This document shows positions 24,871 to 32,908 of a DNA stretch of 64,000 nucleotides, one piece after another. The notes under the pieces were generated by a model. The model worked only from the letters and a program-made list of their open reading frames with translations. It was not told where the DNA came from and made no database searches. The stretch spans positions 1 to 64,000 of the forward strand of contig NZ_JPRN01000001.1 of the NCBI RefSeq assembly GCF_000737715.1, read 5' to 3'. Made by a program: the position numbers and the translations under genes. The first letter of the stretch is position 1. Each line of letters begins with the position of its first letter. Origin of the DNA: Chryseobacterium sp. JM1. GTDB taxonomy: Bacteria; Bacteroidota; Bacteroidia; Flavobacteriales; Weeksellaceae.

Positions 24871-27636
24871 ATGTTTGATACCCTATTTTTAGATAAACAG
24901 CGAGAGTCTCTTTTTGACGAAGAATTTGATAAAACTCTTTTTTTAAATATTTTTACCGACTGGATTTCTTTTGCGAAAAAAGAAATTAAACTGGTTCCGG
25001 GAATATTTGAGCAGGAAGCCGTTCAGATATCATTAAATGAATTGCAGGATACTCTTATCTCCCTGTCTGAAAGAGTTCTTTTCATAGAATACAATGTGTT
25101 TTTAGAAGAAAATGAAGCTTCATCCATAGATGAGTATGCTCAGATGCTTTTAAACAGTGAGTACAGAAAATATCTGTATGACGAATATCCCCATCTTTTC
25201 AAACTGGCCCATGAAACCATTGTTTTATTTATTCATAATATCAATGAGATCGTAAGTCATTTTTTGCTGGATCAGGATCAATTGGTATCGGTCCTGAACA
25301 TCAGAATATCTCCCATACATTTTATCCGACTGGGATTAGGAGATAAGCATAACGGCAATAAAACGGTCGCTTTAATCAGGCTGAGTGATTGCAATTTAAT
25401 CTATAAACCCAGAAAGTTACAGATTGAGGGTTACCTGTCAAACTTTATTGAATTCTATAACAAAGAATGCGGCACCCATATCTATATTCCCAAAATGGTC
25501 TTAGGAAAAGACTATGGATGGGTGGAGTTTATTGAAAATACTGAAAATCAATTCAGCAGCAAGCCCTATAAAGATATTGGTCATGTTTTAGCCATTCTTT
25601 ATATGATCAACGGGACAGACTTTCACTACGAAAACATCATTTTTTCTCACGGAAGAGTGGCGCTCATAGATTGTGAAACTATTTTTACGCCCACCAGAAA
25701 CAAAACGCACGACATACATTCTGTTTTATCCATCGGTTTATTACCCAACAGAGTAGATCTTGGCGGTGAGGAAATCAATATGGGAGGAATCAATCTGGTA
25801 AGGAATATGGATATCCAGACTTCTTCCATAACAAGACAGGATATATCCATAGTAGATGGCAGTATCACAAGTGTAGATACAAATATCACTTTTGGAAAAG
25901 ACATAAAAACAGCAAATGACGAAGCAGATTATAATTTAAAAAATTATTTGGATGATATTCTATCCGGTTTCGAGCATTCCTACAAATTCTTCATGGAAAA
26001 AAAGCCTCAGATTATTGACTTCTTGGGCAGTTTACCGGAAGATATACCTGTAAGATACCTGGTAAGACATACTATGGTTTATTCTCATATTTTATATGAA
26101 TCCCTTAACCCTGAGTTGCTTACCAATGAAGAAGAAAGAAAAGTATTTTTAGAACAGCTGAATCTTTCTTTTGAGCATCATCCCCATCACAGAATCACTT
26201 TTTCATCAGAAATCAATGCACTGATGAATAATGATATTCCCTATTTCTATTGCGGTTTCAAATCAGATGGAGTAGAGGATAATTCTTCTCTTCTTAAGAA
26301 AGGCTACTTTGATCAAAGCCCTATGGAAGCTTCTCTGGCTAAAATAAACAACAGCTCTGCTGCCGATTTGAATAAGCAGCTGCTGCTGATAAAATACAGT
26401 TTTGCTCAAAATACCACCCGGGATTATTCCAATGTTTTTACAGACCGCTATGTACAGGACAACATGCAGTCGTATTACAGCTTTTTTCAATCGCTGGTAG
26501 GAAATGATTCCTCTTATTTTAGTTTAAAAAAATCTTTTGATAAGTCTCATGAATATCTGTTAGAGCTTAGCGGTCCGGACTTTTTTAATGGAGGATTCGG
26601 AGATCTGCTGTGCCTGGCTGAAGCCAACAAAATTTACGGCAATACTGATATTACCAGGCTCATAGACGTTTTGTATGAGAAAAATAGCGAAACTATGTAT
26701 ACCGGTAATTATCCTTTAGGAATGTCGGGTATTGGAGGTATGCTGTATTCCCTTATCAGATTATACAGCATTAATAAAGAAGAAAAATATGCGGGGCAGA
26801 TCAGGAAATATATACAGTATCTTGATCTTAACCATTTGATTATAAGTTCTGCGAATAACGGAGTAACGAACGGTAGGGCAGGATTGCTCATCGCGCTCCT
26901 TGAAATCTATAAAAAAGGAATAGAAACCCAGCTGGTAAAACCATTGATACAGTCACTTTACCATCATTTGAACACTTCAAAGGTGATCTGCGATGAAGGT
27001 ATATACTGGAAATCAGAATTTCAGCGTTCCCCACTGTGCGGAATGGCCCACGGATCCTCAGGAATTATTTTATCCCTGCTAAGGTATTATCTCATTTTTG
27101 AGAATAGCGAAGCATGCAGAGATCTGATAAAAAATGCCGTTCTGTACGAAAACACTTATTATAACAGCCATCATAACAACTGGAAAGACAACAGAGATTT
27201 TGTAGCCGATGAAGAAAATGCCTTCCTTACCTTTGGATGGTCACACGGAAGCCCCGGTATCGGCCTTACGAGGTTATCATTGATACAATCCGGTATTTTT
27301 GAAGGAGATTCTTTCCATGATGTGGTGTATAAAGACCTGATCAATTGTGTGAAGTCAACATTAAACTTTGGTCTTACCGGAATGGACAACGTCATTTTTG
27401 GAAATTATGGCAATGCAGAACTATTATTCAGATTTGCAAGACATGTTAAAAACAATGAAATTCTTTACGGGATTGAAAACAACTTAAACAGTATAGATCA
27501 GCTATACTTAATTGAAAATAACAAAGGCTTATTATCTCCCGGTCTTTTTAACGGCGTTTCAGGATGTGCATATCAGTTACTATACTTCAATCAAAATATT
27601 AAAAATTCAATTTTGACCTTTGAATGTAATGAATGA
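24871..27636 (+). CDS. lanM: LanM-type class II lanthipeptide synthetase with atypical cyclase domain
   Basis: 921 residues, slightly short for LanM (usually about 1000). The N-terminal dehydratase (DUF4135, lipid-kinase-like) shows G157-D-K-H160-N, Y178-K-P-R181, G-T-D250-F-H252-Y-E-N255, LID267-C-E269 and R399-H-T. All correspond to catalytic or nucleotide-binding motifs for phosphorylating Ser/Thr and eliminating phosphate. The C-terminal LanC-like domain keeps the fold motifs (CGMAH727GSSG, GWSH792GSPGIGL, GNYGNAELL, SPGLFNGVSG). However, the three zinc ligands are replaced: WCHG reads WSHG (S791) and CHG reads IFG (I842, F843). So dehydration looks feasible, while zinc-dependent thioether closure looks impaired. 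It follows the precursors and precedes the exporter. Confidence 0.92.
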   Translation: MFDTLFLDKQRESLFDEEFDKTLFLNIFTDWISFAKKEIKLVPGIFEQEAVQISLNELQDTLISLSERVLFIEYNVFLEENEASSIDEYAQMLLNSEYRKYLYDEYPHLFKLAHETIVLFIHNINEIVSHFLLDQDQLVSVLNIRISPIHFIRLGLGDKHNGNKTVALIRLSDCNLIYKPRKLQIEGYLSNFIEFYNKECGTHIYIPKMVLGKDYGWVEFIENTENQFSSKPYKDIGHVLAILYMINGTDFHYENIIFSHGRVALIDCETIFTPTRNKTHDIHSVLSIGLLPNRVDLGGEEINMGGINLVRNMDIQTSSITRQDISIVDGSITSVDTNITFGKDIKTANDEADYNLKNYLDDILSGFEHSYKFFMEKKPQIIDFLGSLPEDIPVRYLVRHTMVYSHILYESLNPELLTNEEERKVFLEQLNLSFEHHPHHRITFSSEINALMNNDIPYFYCGFKSDGVEDNSSLLKKGYFDQSPMEASLAKINNSSAADLNKQLLLIKYSFAQNTTRDYSNVFTDRYVQDNMQSYYSFFQSLVGNDSSYFSLKKSFDKSHEYLLELSGPDFFNGGFGDLLCLAEANKIYGNTDITRLIDVLYEKNSETMYTGNYPLGMSGIGGMLYSLIRLYSINKEEKYAGQIRKYIQYLDLNHLIISSANNGVTNGRAGLLIALLEIYKKGIETQLVKPLIQSLYHHLNTSKVICDEGIYWKSEFQRSPLCGMAHGSSGIILSLLRYYLIFENSEACRDLIKNAVLYENTYYNSHHNNWKDNRDFVADEENAFLTFGWSHGSPGIGLTRLSLIQSGIFEGDSFHDVVYKDLINCVKSTLNFGLTGMDNVIFGNYGNAELLFRFARHVKNNEILYGIENNLNSIDQLYLIENNKGLLSPGLFNGVSGCAYQLLYFNQNIKNSILTFECNE

Positions 27637-27675
27637 ACAGGGATTTAATGGTATAGGCTATTATTGGTAAAATAC

Positions 27676-27701
27676 AAAAATCATCGCGGTGATTTTTTTT
27701 A
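27676..27701 (+). terminator. Hairpin terminator between lanM and lanT
   Basis: AAAATCATC-GC-GGTGATTTTTTTT with one G-T pair, 40 bp after the lanM stop. Confidence 0.7.
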
Positions 27702-27716
27702 AACAATTCAAATATT

Positions 27717-29903
27717 TTGAAAGACTTTCCTACGTATAAACAGCTTGATGAAAAAGACTGCGGACCAAGTTGTCTGAAAATAATAAGTAAATATTATAAA
27801 AGAAATATCCCTATTCAAATGATTAGGGATTTATCTGAAACCAACCGCGAGGGCAGTAGTTTACTGGGAATAAGTAATGCTGCTGAAAGTCTTGGGTTTA
27901 GAACTTTAGGCGTACTGGTAGATTTCAATGCTTTGAAAGAAGCTCCCTTCCCATGCATTATTCATTGGAATAATCAGCATTTTGTGGTTGTGTATAAAAT
28001 AGACAAGAATGAACTGGTCTATTTGTCAGATCCGGCCTATGGGCTCATTACCTATCCCAAGAAAGAATTCATCAAATTCTGGATTGGAGAAGGCTCCGAT
28101 GAAAATACAGAAGGCATTGTTCTCATGCTTGATCCCACACCGGCGTTCTTTGAAGATCCTTCTGAAAAAGACGATAAAGTCCTGAATTTTTCATTCCTGT
28201 CAAAATATTTTCTAAGGTACAAATCACTCCTTTTTCAGATTTTCGTAGGTCTGGTCGTCAGCAGTATACTTTCGCTGATGCTGCCTTTCCTCACGCAAAG
28301 TATTGTAGATATCGGAATACAGAATCAGGACCTTAATTTCGTTTACCTGATCCTTATTGCGCAGATTATGCTCTTTATAGGAAAAACCGGTATAGAAATT
28401 ATCAGAAGCTGGATTCTTCTGCATTTATCTACCAGAGTCAATATTTCTATCATTTCAGATTTCTTCATTAAACTGATGAAACTGCCCATCAATTATTTTG
28501 ATACCAGAATGACCGGAGACTTGATGCAGCGTATCAATGATCACCACAGGATTGAACAGCTATTAACGAGCTCCTCTATCAATACTGTGTTCTCTTTAAT
28601 CAATATTGTTGTTTTCAGCGCCGTTTTATTTTATTACGATTATAGATTATTCTTGGTCTATTTGGGCGGCTCTGCTCTGTATGCCCTGTGGATTGTTGTT
28701 TTCCTGAAAAAAAGAAAAGAATTAGACCATAAAAAGTTTTCCCAGATTTCCGATGAACAGAGCAAAGTGATTGAACTGATCAATGGAATGCAGGAAATTA
28801 AGATGTTCAATGCAGAAAGAAAAAAAAGATGGGGCTGGGAAGCCATACAGATCAAACTTTTTGATATCCGGATCAAATCCCTGTCACTGGAACAGTGGCA
28901 GTCTGTAGGAGGAAATTTCATCAATCAGCTCAAAGATATCACCATTACCTTCTTATCTGCAAAACTGGTTTTAAGTGGTAATTTAACCTTAGGGATGATG
29001 CTTTCCGTGCAGTATATAGTGGGACAGCTCAGCAGCCCGCTCGTTCAGCTCATTGATTTTGTGAAACAGGCTCAGGATGCTAAAATCTCCATTGAACGTC
29101 TCGGAGAAATCCATAATAAAGACAATGAAGAAAACGCAGATGAATTATATTCTTCGGAAGTCCCTGAAAAAGATATTGAGATCAGGAACGTATCTTTCCG
29201 GTATATCGGGTCCGCGAATTTAGTTCTTAAGGATTTAAATTTAACGATTCCATATCAGAAAACTACGGCTATTGTAGGAGCCAGCGGAAGCGGGAAAACC
29301 ACATTGCTGAAATTGTTATTGAAATTCTATGAGCCTAATGAAGGAGAAATAAAAATTGGAAATACTCCGATGAAAAATATTTCACCAAGATTCTGGAGAG
29401 ATCAGTGTGGCGTTGTCATGCAGGAAGGATATGTTTTCAACGATACTATTGCCAATAACATTGCGGTAGGAGAAGATTATATAGATAAAGCCAAAATGAG
29501 ACAGGCGGTAGATGTGGCCAATATAAAAGGGTTTATAGAAGAACTTCCTTTAAGCTACAATACCAAAGTAGGAAATGAAGGAATTGGCGTTAGCGGCGGG
29601 CAGAAGCAAAGACTTTTCATCGCACGGGCCGTCTACAAATCTCCCGAATACATTTTCTTTGACGAAGCTACGTCTGCTTTGGATGCCAATAATGAGAAAG
29701 TCATTATGGAAAATCTTGAAAAGTTTTTCAAGGGGAAGACAGCTGTTGTTATCGCTCACAGACTGTCTACCGTAAAAAGGGCTGATAAAATCATTGTTCT
29801 GGATAAAGGGATGGTGGTGGAAGAAGGAAGCCACGCGGAATTGGTAGCCAGAAAAGGAGAATATTACAGACTTGTGAAAAATCAGCTGGAACTTGGTTCT
29901 TAA
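27717..29903 (+). CDS. lanT: LanT-type peptidase-containing ABC exporter
   Basis: 728 residues beginning at TTG 27717 (MKDFPTYKQLDEKDCG). No ATG fits and the C39 domain needs this start. The peptidase C39 domain has Cys15 in DEKDCGPSC, His88 in NNQHFVVVYK and Asp105 in SDPAYG, the Cys-His-Asp triad that cuts after GG. A TM domain (about 160-440) and an ABC ATPase follow, with Walker A GASGSGKTT (about 521), signature VSGGQKQR (about 624) and Walker B IFFDEATSALD. It should remove the KGG leaders and export the mature peptides across the inner membrane. No membrane-fusion partner is adjacent, so the route across the outer membrane is unknown. Confidence 0.95.
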   Translation: MKDFPTYKQLDEKDCGPSCLKIISKYYKRNIPIQMIRDLSETNREGSSLLGISNAAESLGFRTLGVLVDFNALKEAPFPCIIHWNNQHFVVVYKIDKNELVYLSDPAYGLITYPKKEFIKFWIGEGSDENTEGIVLMLDPTPAFFEDPSEKDDKVLNFSFLSKYFLRYKSLLFQIFVGLVVSSILSLMLPFLTQSIVDIGIQNQDLNFVYLILIAQIMLFIGKTGIEIIRSWILLHLSTRVNISIISDFFIKLMKLPINYFDTRMTGDLMQRINDHHRIEQLLTSSSINTVFSLINIVVFSAVLFYYDYRLFLVYLGGSALYALWIVVFLKKRKELDHKKFSQISDEQSKVIELINGMQEIKMFNAERKKRWGWEAIQIKLFDIRIKSLSLEQWQSVGGNFINQLKDITITFLSAKLVLSGNLTLGMMLSVQYIVGQLSSPLVQLIDFVKQAQDAKISIERLGEIHNKDNEENADELYSSEVPEKDIEIRNVSFRYIGSANLVLKDLNLTIPYQKTTAIVGASGSGKTTLLKLLLKFYEPNEGEIKIGNTPMKNISPRFWRDQCGVVMQEGYVFNDTIANNIAVGEDYIDKAKMRQAVDVANIKGFIEELPLSYNTKVGNEGIGVSGGQKQRLFIARAVYKSPEYIFFDEATSALDANNEKVIMENLEKFFKGKTAVVIAHRLSTVKRADKIIVLDKGMVVEEGSHAELVARKGEYYRLVKNQLELGS

Positions 29904-29978
29904 ACGAAGGTTTTAGGTTGATTAGCCGCTTGTTTTTATAAAGCCTTTGATTTACAATACTATAAATATAATGCACAC

Positions 29979-30485
29979 ATGAATACACCCAAAGCAAGAA
30001 TCCTTAATTTAATATATTGGATCATCATTCTCAGTGTTTCCGCATCCATGATGGTGTATGGGTTAGGGAAGCCACTGCAGTTTTCAGGCTATAAAACTGC
30101 GGACTTAAATCATATGTCCGGGCATGATGTCATGTGGACTTTTTATGGATATTCAATGGCGCTTCCCATCATTATCGGCGTTTTTGAAGTGGTTGGTGCT
30201 GTTTTGATTTTATTTAACAGGACAAGAATTTTGGGATGCTTTTTATTATCAACCATTCTGATCAATATTATACTTCAGGATTACATTTATGAAATATCCG
30301 CATTAGGCTCTGCCGTTTATTATCAGTTTCTAATTCTTATTATCCTGTGGTTCGATTCTGCCAGACTGAAAAAAATTATTAACGAACTGTTTAAAAGTGA
30401 CAAAAAAGAATTTTCCTGGATCATACTTGCCATTGCCCTTGTTTTTGTCTTTTTATTAAAGTTTTTGGAAACCAAAATTTTTTGA
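29979..30485 (+). CDS. DoxX-like four-TM membrane protein
   Basis: 168 residues with TM helices at about 10-28, 60-80, 85-105, 110-125 and a C-terminal hydrophobic helix. The pattern (GLGKPLQFSGY, then GVFEVVGAVLILFNRTRILGC) resembles DoxX/SURF4-like proteins. It follows lanT by 75 bp on the same strand with no terminator seen between them, so it may be cotranscribed. A self-protection role would be speculative. Confidence 0.65.
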   Translation: MNTPKARILNLIYWIIILSVSASMMVYGLGKPLQFSGYKTADLNHMSGHDVMWTFYGYSMALPIIIGVFEVVGAVLILFNRTRILGCFLLSTILINIILQDYIYEISALGSAVYYQFLILIILWFDSARLKKIINELFKSDKKEFSWIILAIALVFVFLLKFLETKIF

Positions 30486-30768
30486 TGATCTAAGAAAGAT
30501 ATTAGAAAGGAAACATCAGTGCCCTGCTGTCTTAATTTTTTTAAAATTTAACTGGTTCGTTAAATTTTACGTGAATTTTAAGAATGAGATTAATAAAAGA
30601 AAGAGCCGAGGGACAAAACTCTTTACTTTATCAGGTGTGTTTTTAGAATCTTCGAAATATTTTTTTTTCAACGGTCATTCATTTTACAAGTTCTGTGCCA
30701 AAGAGAAAACAGCTGTTAAAATCTGAGTAAGCTTGGGATAGGACATTTGTTTTAGAATTCATCTATAG

Positions 30769-30900
30769 TGTTTCGGGTTTCGGGTAATGGGATGCGGGTT
30801 TCGTGGTTTAAGCCAGGGACTTTCTTTTCTCCACATGGCTTTCAACCCCAAAATTTCTTACTGCGAAGCCTGTACCTCGAAACCCGTACCCAAACTCACC
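30769..30900. repeat. Simple-sequence inverted repeat, element 4
   Basis: The left arm (30769-30810) repeats GGGTTTCGGGT-type units. The right arm (30867-30900) reads ACCTCGAAACCCGTACCC. The arms are imperfectly complementary around an unrelated middle. Confidence 0.55.
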
Positions 30901-30981
30901 TTGAAATTCATAAATCAACGTGAAAATCCTGCGGTGATATAGATTAAATAAAATATGTTTTCGGGTTACGAAAATTATTTG

Positions 30982-30989
30982 TACCTTTG
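30982..30989 (+). promoter_or_regulatory. -7 box TACCTTTG of the rplM operon
   Basis: Perfect TAnnTTTG followed by CAC, 46 bp before the rplM start. Typical of highly expressed Bacteroidota genes. Confidence 0.7.
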
Positions 30990-31035
30990 CACACCCTTTT
31001 AGGGGAAAATTATGTTTAATCTTTAACTAAAACGT

Positions 31036-31491
31036 GTGAATACATTAAGTTACAAAACTGTTTCAGCGAACAAAGCTACTGCTAATAAAGAATGGGTTGT
31101 GGTAGACGCTGAAGGACAGCCGTTAGGAAGACTAGCTTCTACGGTTGCAAAGATTTTGAGAGGTAAGCACAAAACGAACTTTACACCTCACGTAGATTGT
31201 GGTGATAACGTTATCGTTTTGAATGCTGGGAAAATTACGCTTTCCGGAAATAAGTGGGCTGATAAGACTTACATCTGGCATACAGGTTACCCTGGTGGAC
31301 AGAAGTCTATGACTGCGGCTGAACTTCAGAAGAAAGATTCTTTAAAAGTATTGGAGAAGTCTGTAAAAGGTATGTTACCTAAAAACAGATTAGGATCTGC
31401 TTTATTGAAGAACCTTTATCTATATGAAGGAACTGAGCACAAACATGAAGCTCAACAGCCTAAAACAATTAATGTTAACGAATTTAAATAA
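31036..31491 (+). CDS. rplM: 50S ribosomal protein L13
   Basis: 151 residues with a GTG start (MNTLSYKTVSANK). The conserved segments VVDAEGQPLGRLASTVAKIL, GDNVIVLNAGKI, YIWHTGYPGG and GMLPKNRLG identify L13, an early-assembly large-subunit protein. It is followed at 6 bp by rpsI, the usual pairing. Confidence 0.98.
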   Translation: MNTLSYKTVSANKATANKEWVVVDAEGQPLGRLASTVAKILRGKHKTNFTPHVDCGDNVIVLNAGKITLSGNKWADKTYIWHTGYPGGQKSMTAAELQKKDSLKVLEKSVKGMLPKNRLGSALLKNLYLYEGTEHKHEAQQPKTINVNEFK

Positions 31492-31497
31492 TTAATT

Positions 31498-31884
31498 ATG
31501 TCTATAGTTCACAAAATCGGAAGAAGAAAAACTTCTGTAGCTAGAGTTTATGTAAAGCCAGGTTCTGGTGTGATTACAGTAAACGGTAAAGATGCTGCAA
31601 CTTATTTCTCTACAGACGTGATGGTTTATAAATTAAACCAACCGTTCATCCTTTCTGAGACTGTTGGTCAGTATGACGTTACCGTAAATGTTTTCGGTGG
31701 TGGTAATACAGGTCAGGCAGAGGCTATCAGATTAGGTATTTCAAGAGCTTTATGCGAGATCAACGCTGAGTTCAGATTAGCATTGAAGCCTGCTGGTTTA
31801 CTTACAAGAGACGCAAGAATGGTGGAAAGAAAGAAGCCAGGTCAGAAAAAAGCAAGAAAGAGATTCCAATTCTCAAAACGTTAA
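31498..31884 (+). CDS. rpsI: 30S ribosomal protein S9
   Basis: 128 residues. It begins [16 protein letters not shown] and ends in the basic tail [12 protein letters not shown] that reaches towards P-site t[22 protein letters not shown] is typical. Second gene of the rplM operon. Confidence 0.98.
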   Translation: MSIVHKIGRRKTSVARVYVKPGSGVITVNGKDAATYFSTDVMVYKLNQPFILSETVGQYDVTVNVFGGGNTGQAEAIRLGISRALCEINAEFRLALKPAGLLTRDARMVERKKPGQKKARKRFQFSKR

Positions 31885-31888
31885 GATT

Positions 31889-32015
31889 TCTTGTGGGCGA
31901 ATGGCTTATGGCTGTTGGCTACAGAAATGTATTAAATTTTTTTTAAACTTAATCTCGGCGCAAAGCCAATTGCCACAAGCAAACAGCAAACCGCCAATTG
32001 CCCGTTACGTTTAGC
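31889..32015. repeat. Simple-sequence inverted repeat, element 5, between rpsI and rpsB
   Basis: The left arm has GGGCGAATGGCTTATGGCTG and TTGGCT. The right arm (31971-32011) has AGCCAATTGCCACAAGC and ACCGCCAATTGCCC. The complementary arms are made of reiterated TTGGC/GCCAA motifs. It lies inside a ribosomal protein operon, where it could form a large RNA hairpin. Confidence 0.55.
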
Positions 32016-32091
32016 ATCCAAACACTTCTCCCATCTAAAGAAGTTGTTGATTGTTTAAGAAACGGAAAGTAAACTAACAAAAACAGAAAAC

Positions 32092-32853
32092 ATGGCAAAA
32101 GCAAATGTAAAAGACCTTTTAGAGGCTGGCGTACACTTCGGTCACATGACCAGAAAGTGGAATCCAAATATGGCTCCATACATTTTTATGGAGAAAAACG
32201 GTATTCACATTGTAGACTTACATAAAACAGCAGTTAAATTGGATGAAGCTTGTAGTGCTTTAGAAAAATTAACTTCTGCAGGTAAAAAAGTTCTTTTCGT
32301 AGCTACTAAGAAGCAAGCGAAAGAAGTAGTTGCAAAGCATGCTGCTGAACTTAATATGCCTTATATTACAGAAAGATGGCCTGGAGGTATGTTAACGAAC
32401 TTCGTTACAATCAGAAAGGCGGTAAAGAAAATGAACCATATCGACAAAATGAAAAAAGACGGTACGTTCGAAACTTTATCTAAAAAAGAAAGATTACAGG
32501 TAGACAGACAAAGAGCTAACCTTGAGAAAAACTTAGGTTCTATCTCTGACATGGTTCGTCTTCCTTCTGCAATCTTCGTTGTAGATATCATGAGAGAACA
32601 CATCGCTGTAACTGAAGCTAAGAAATTAGGTATTCCAGTTTTCGGTATTGTTGATACAAACTCTGACCCAAGAAAAGTAGATTTCGTTATCCCAGGAAAC
32701 GATGATGCTTCTAAGTCTATTGATATGATCTTAAACATTGTTTCTGATTCTATCAAAGAAGGTCAGTCTCAAAGAAAAGCTGATAAAGAAAAATCTAAAG
32801 AAGAAGGAGAAAAGGTATCTGCTGAAACAGATGCTGATTTCGATGCTGAATAA
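32092..32853 (+). CDS. rpsB: 30S ribosomal protein S2
   Basis: 253 residues. LLEAGVHFGHMTRKWNPNM, FVATKKQAKEVV, RWPGGMLTNFVTI and PVFGIVDTNSDP identify S2. The C-terminal tail is charged (KADKEKSKEEGEK). It is in line with rplM-rpsI but separated by 207 bp containing the inverted repeat. Its usual partner tsf is about 19 kb away on the other strand. Confidence 0.98.
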   Translation: MAKANVKDLLEAGVHFGHMTRKWNPNMAPYIFMEKNGIHIVDLHKTAVKLDEACSALEKLTSAGKKVLFVATKKQAKEVVAKHAAELNMPYITERWPGGMLTNFVTIRKAVKKMNHIDKMKKDGTFETLSKKERLQVDRQRANLEKNLGSISDMVRLPSAIFVVDIMREHIAVTEAKKLGIPVFGIVDTNSDPRKVDFVIPGNDDASKSIDMILNIVSDSIKEGQSQRKADKEKSKEEGEKVSAETDADFDAE

Positions 32854-32879
32854 TTAAAGATTTTCTTTAATATAGGAAA

Positions 32880-32908
32880 AACGCTGGACCCAGGTCCAGC
32901 GTTTTTTA
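32880..32908 (+). terminator. Terminator after rpsB
   Basis: ACGCTGGACC-CA-GGTCCAGCGT flanked by A and T runs: a perfect 10-bp stem, between convergent genes. Confidence 0.93.

Larger units (their letters stand above)
30486..31035. other. Gap before the ribosomal protein operon
   Basis: No gene. It contains an inverted-repeat element (30769-30900) and the rplM promoter. A short CCCTTTTAGGGG hairpin lies in the rplM leader (about 30994-31005). Confidence 0.5.
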
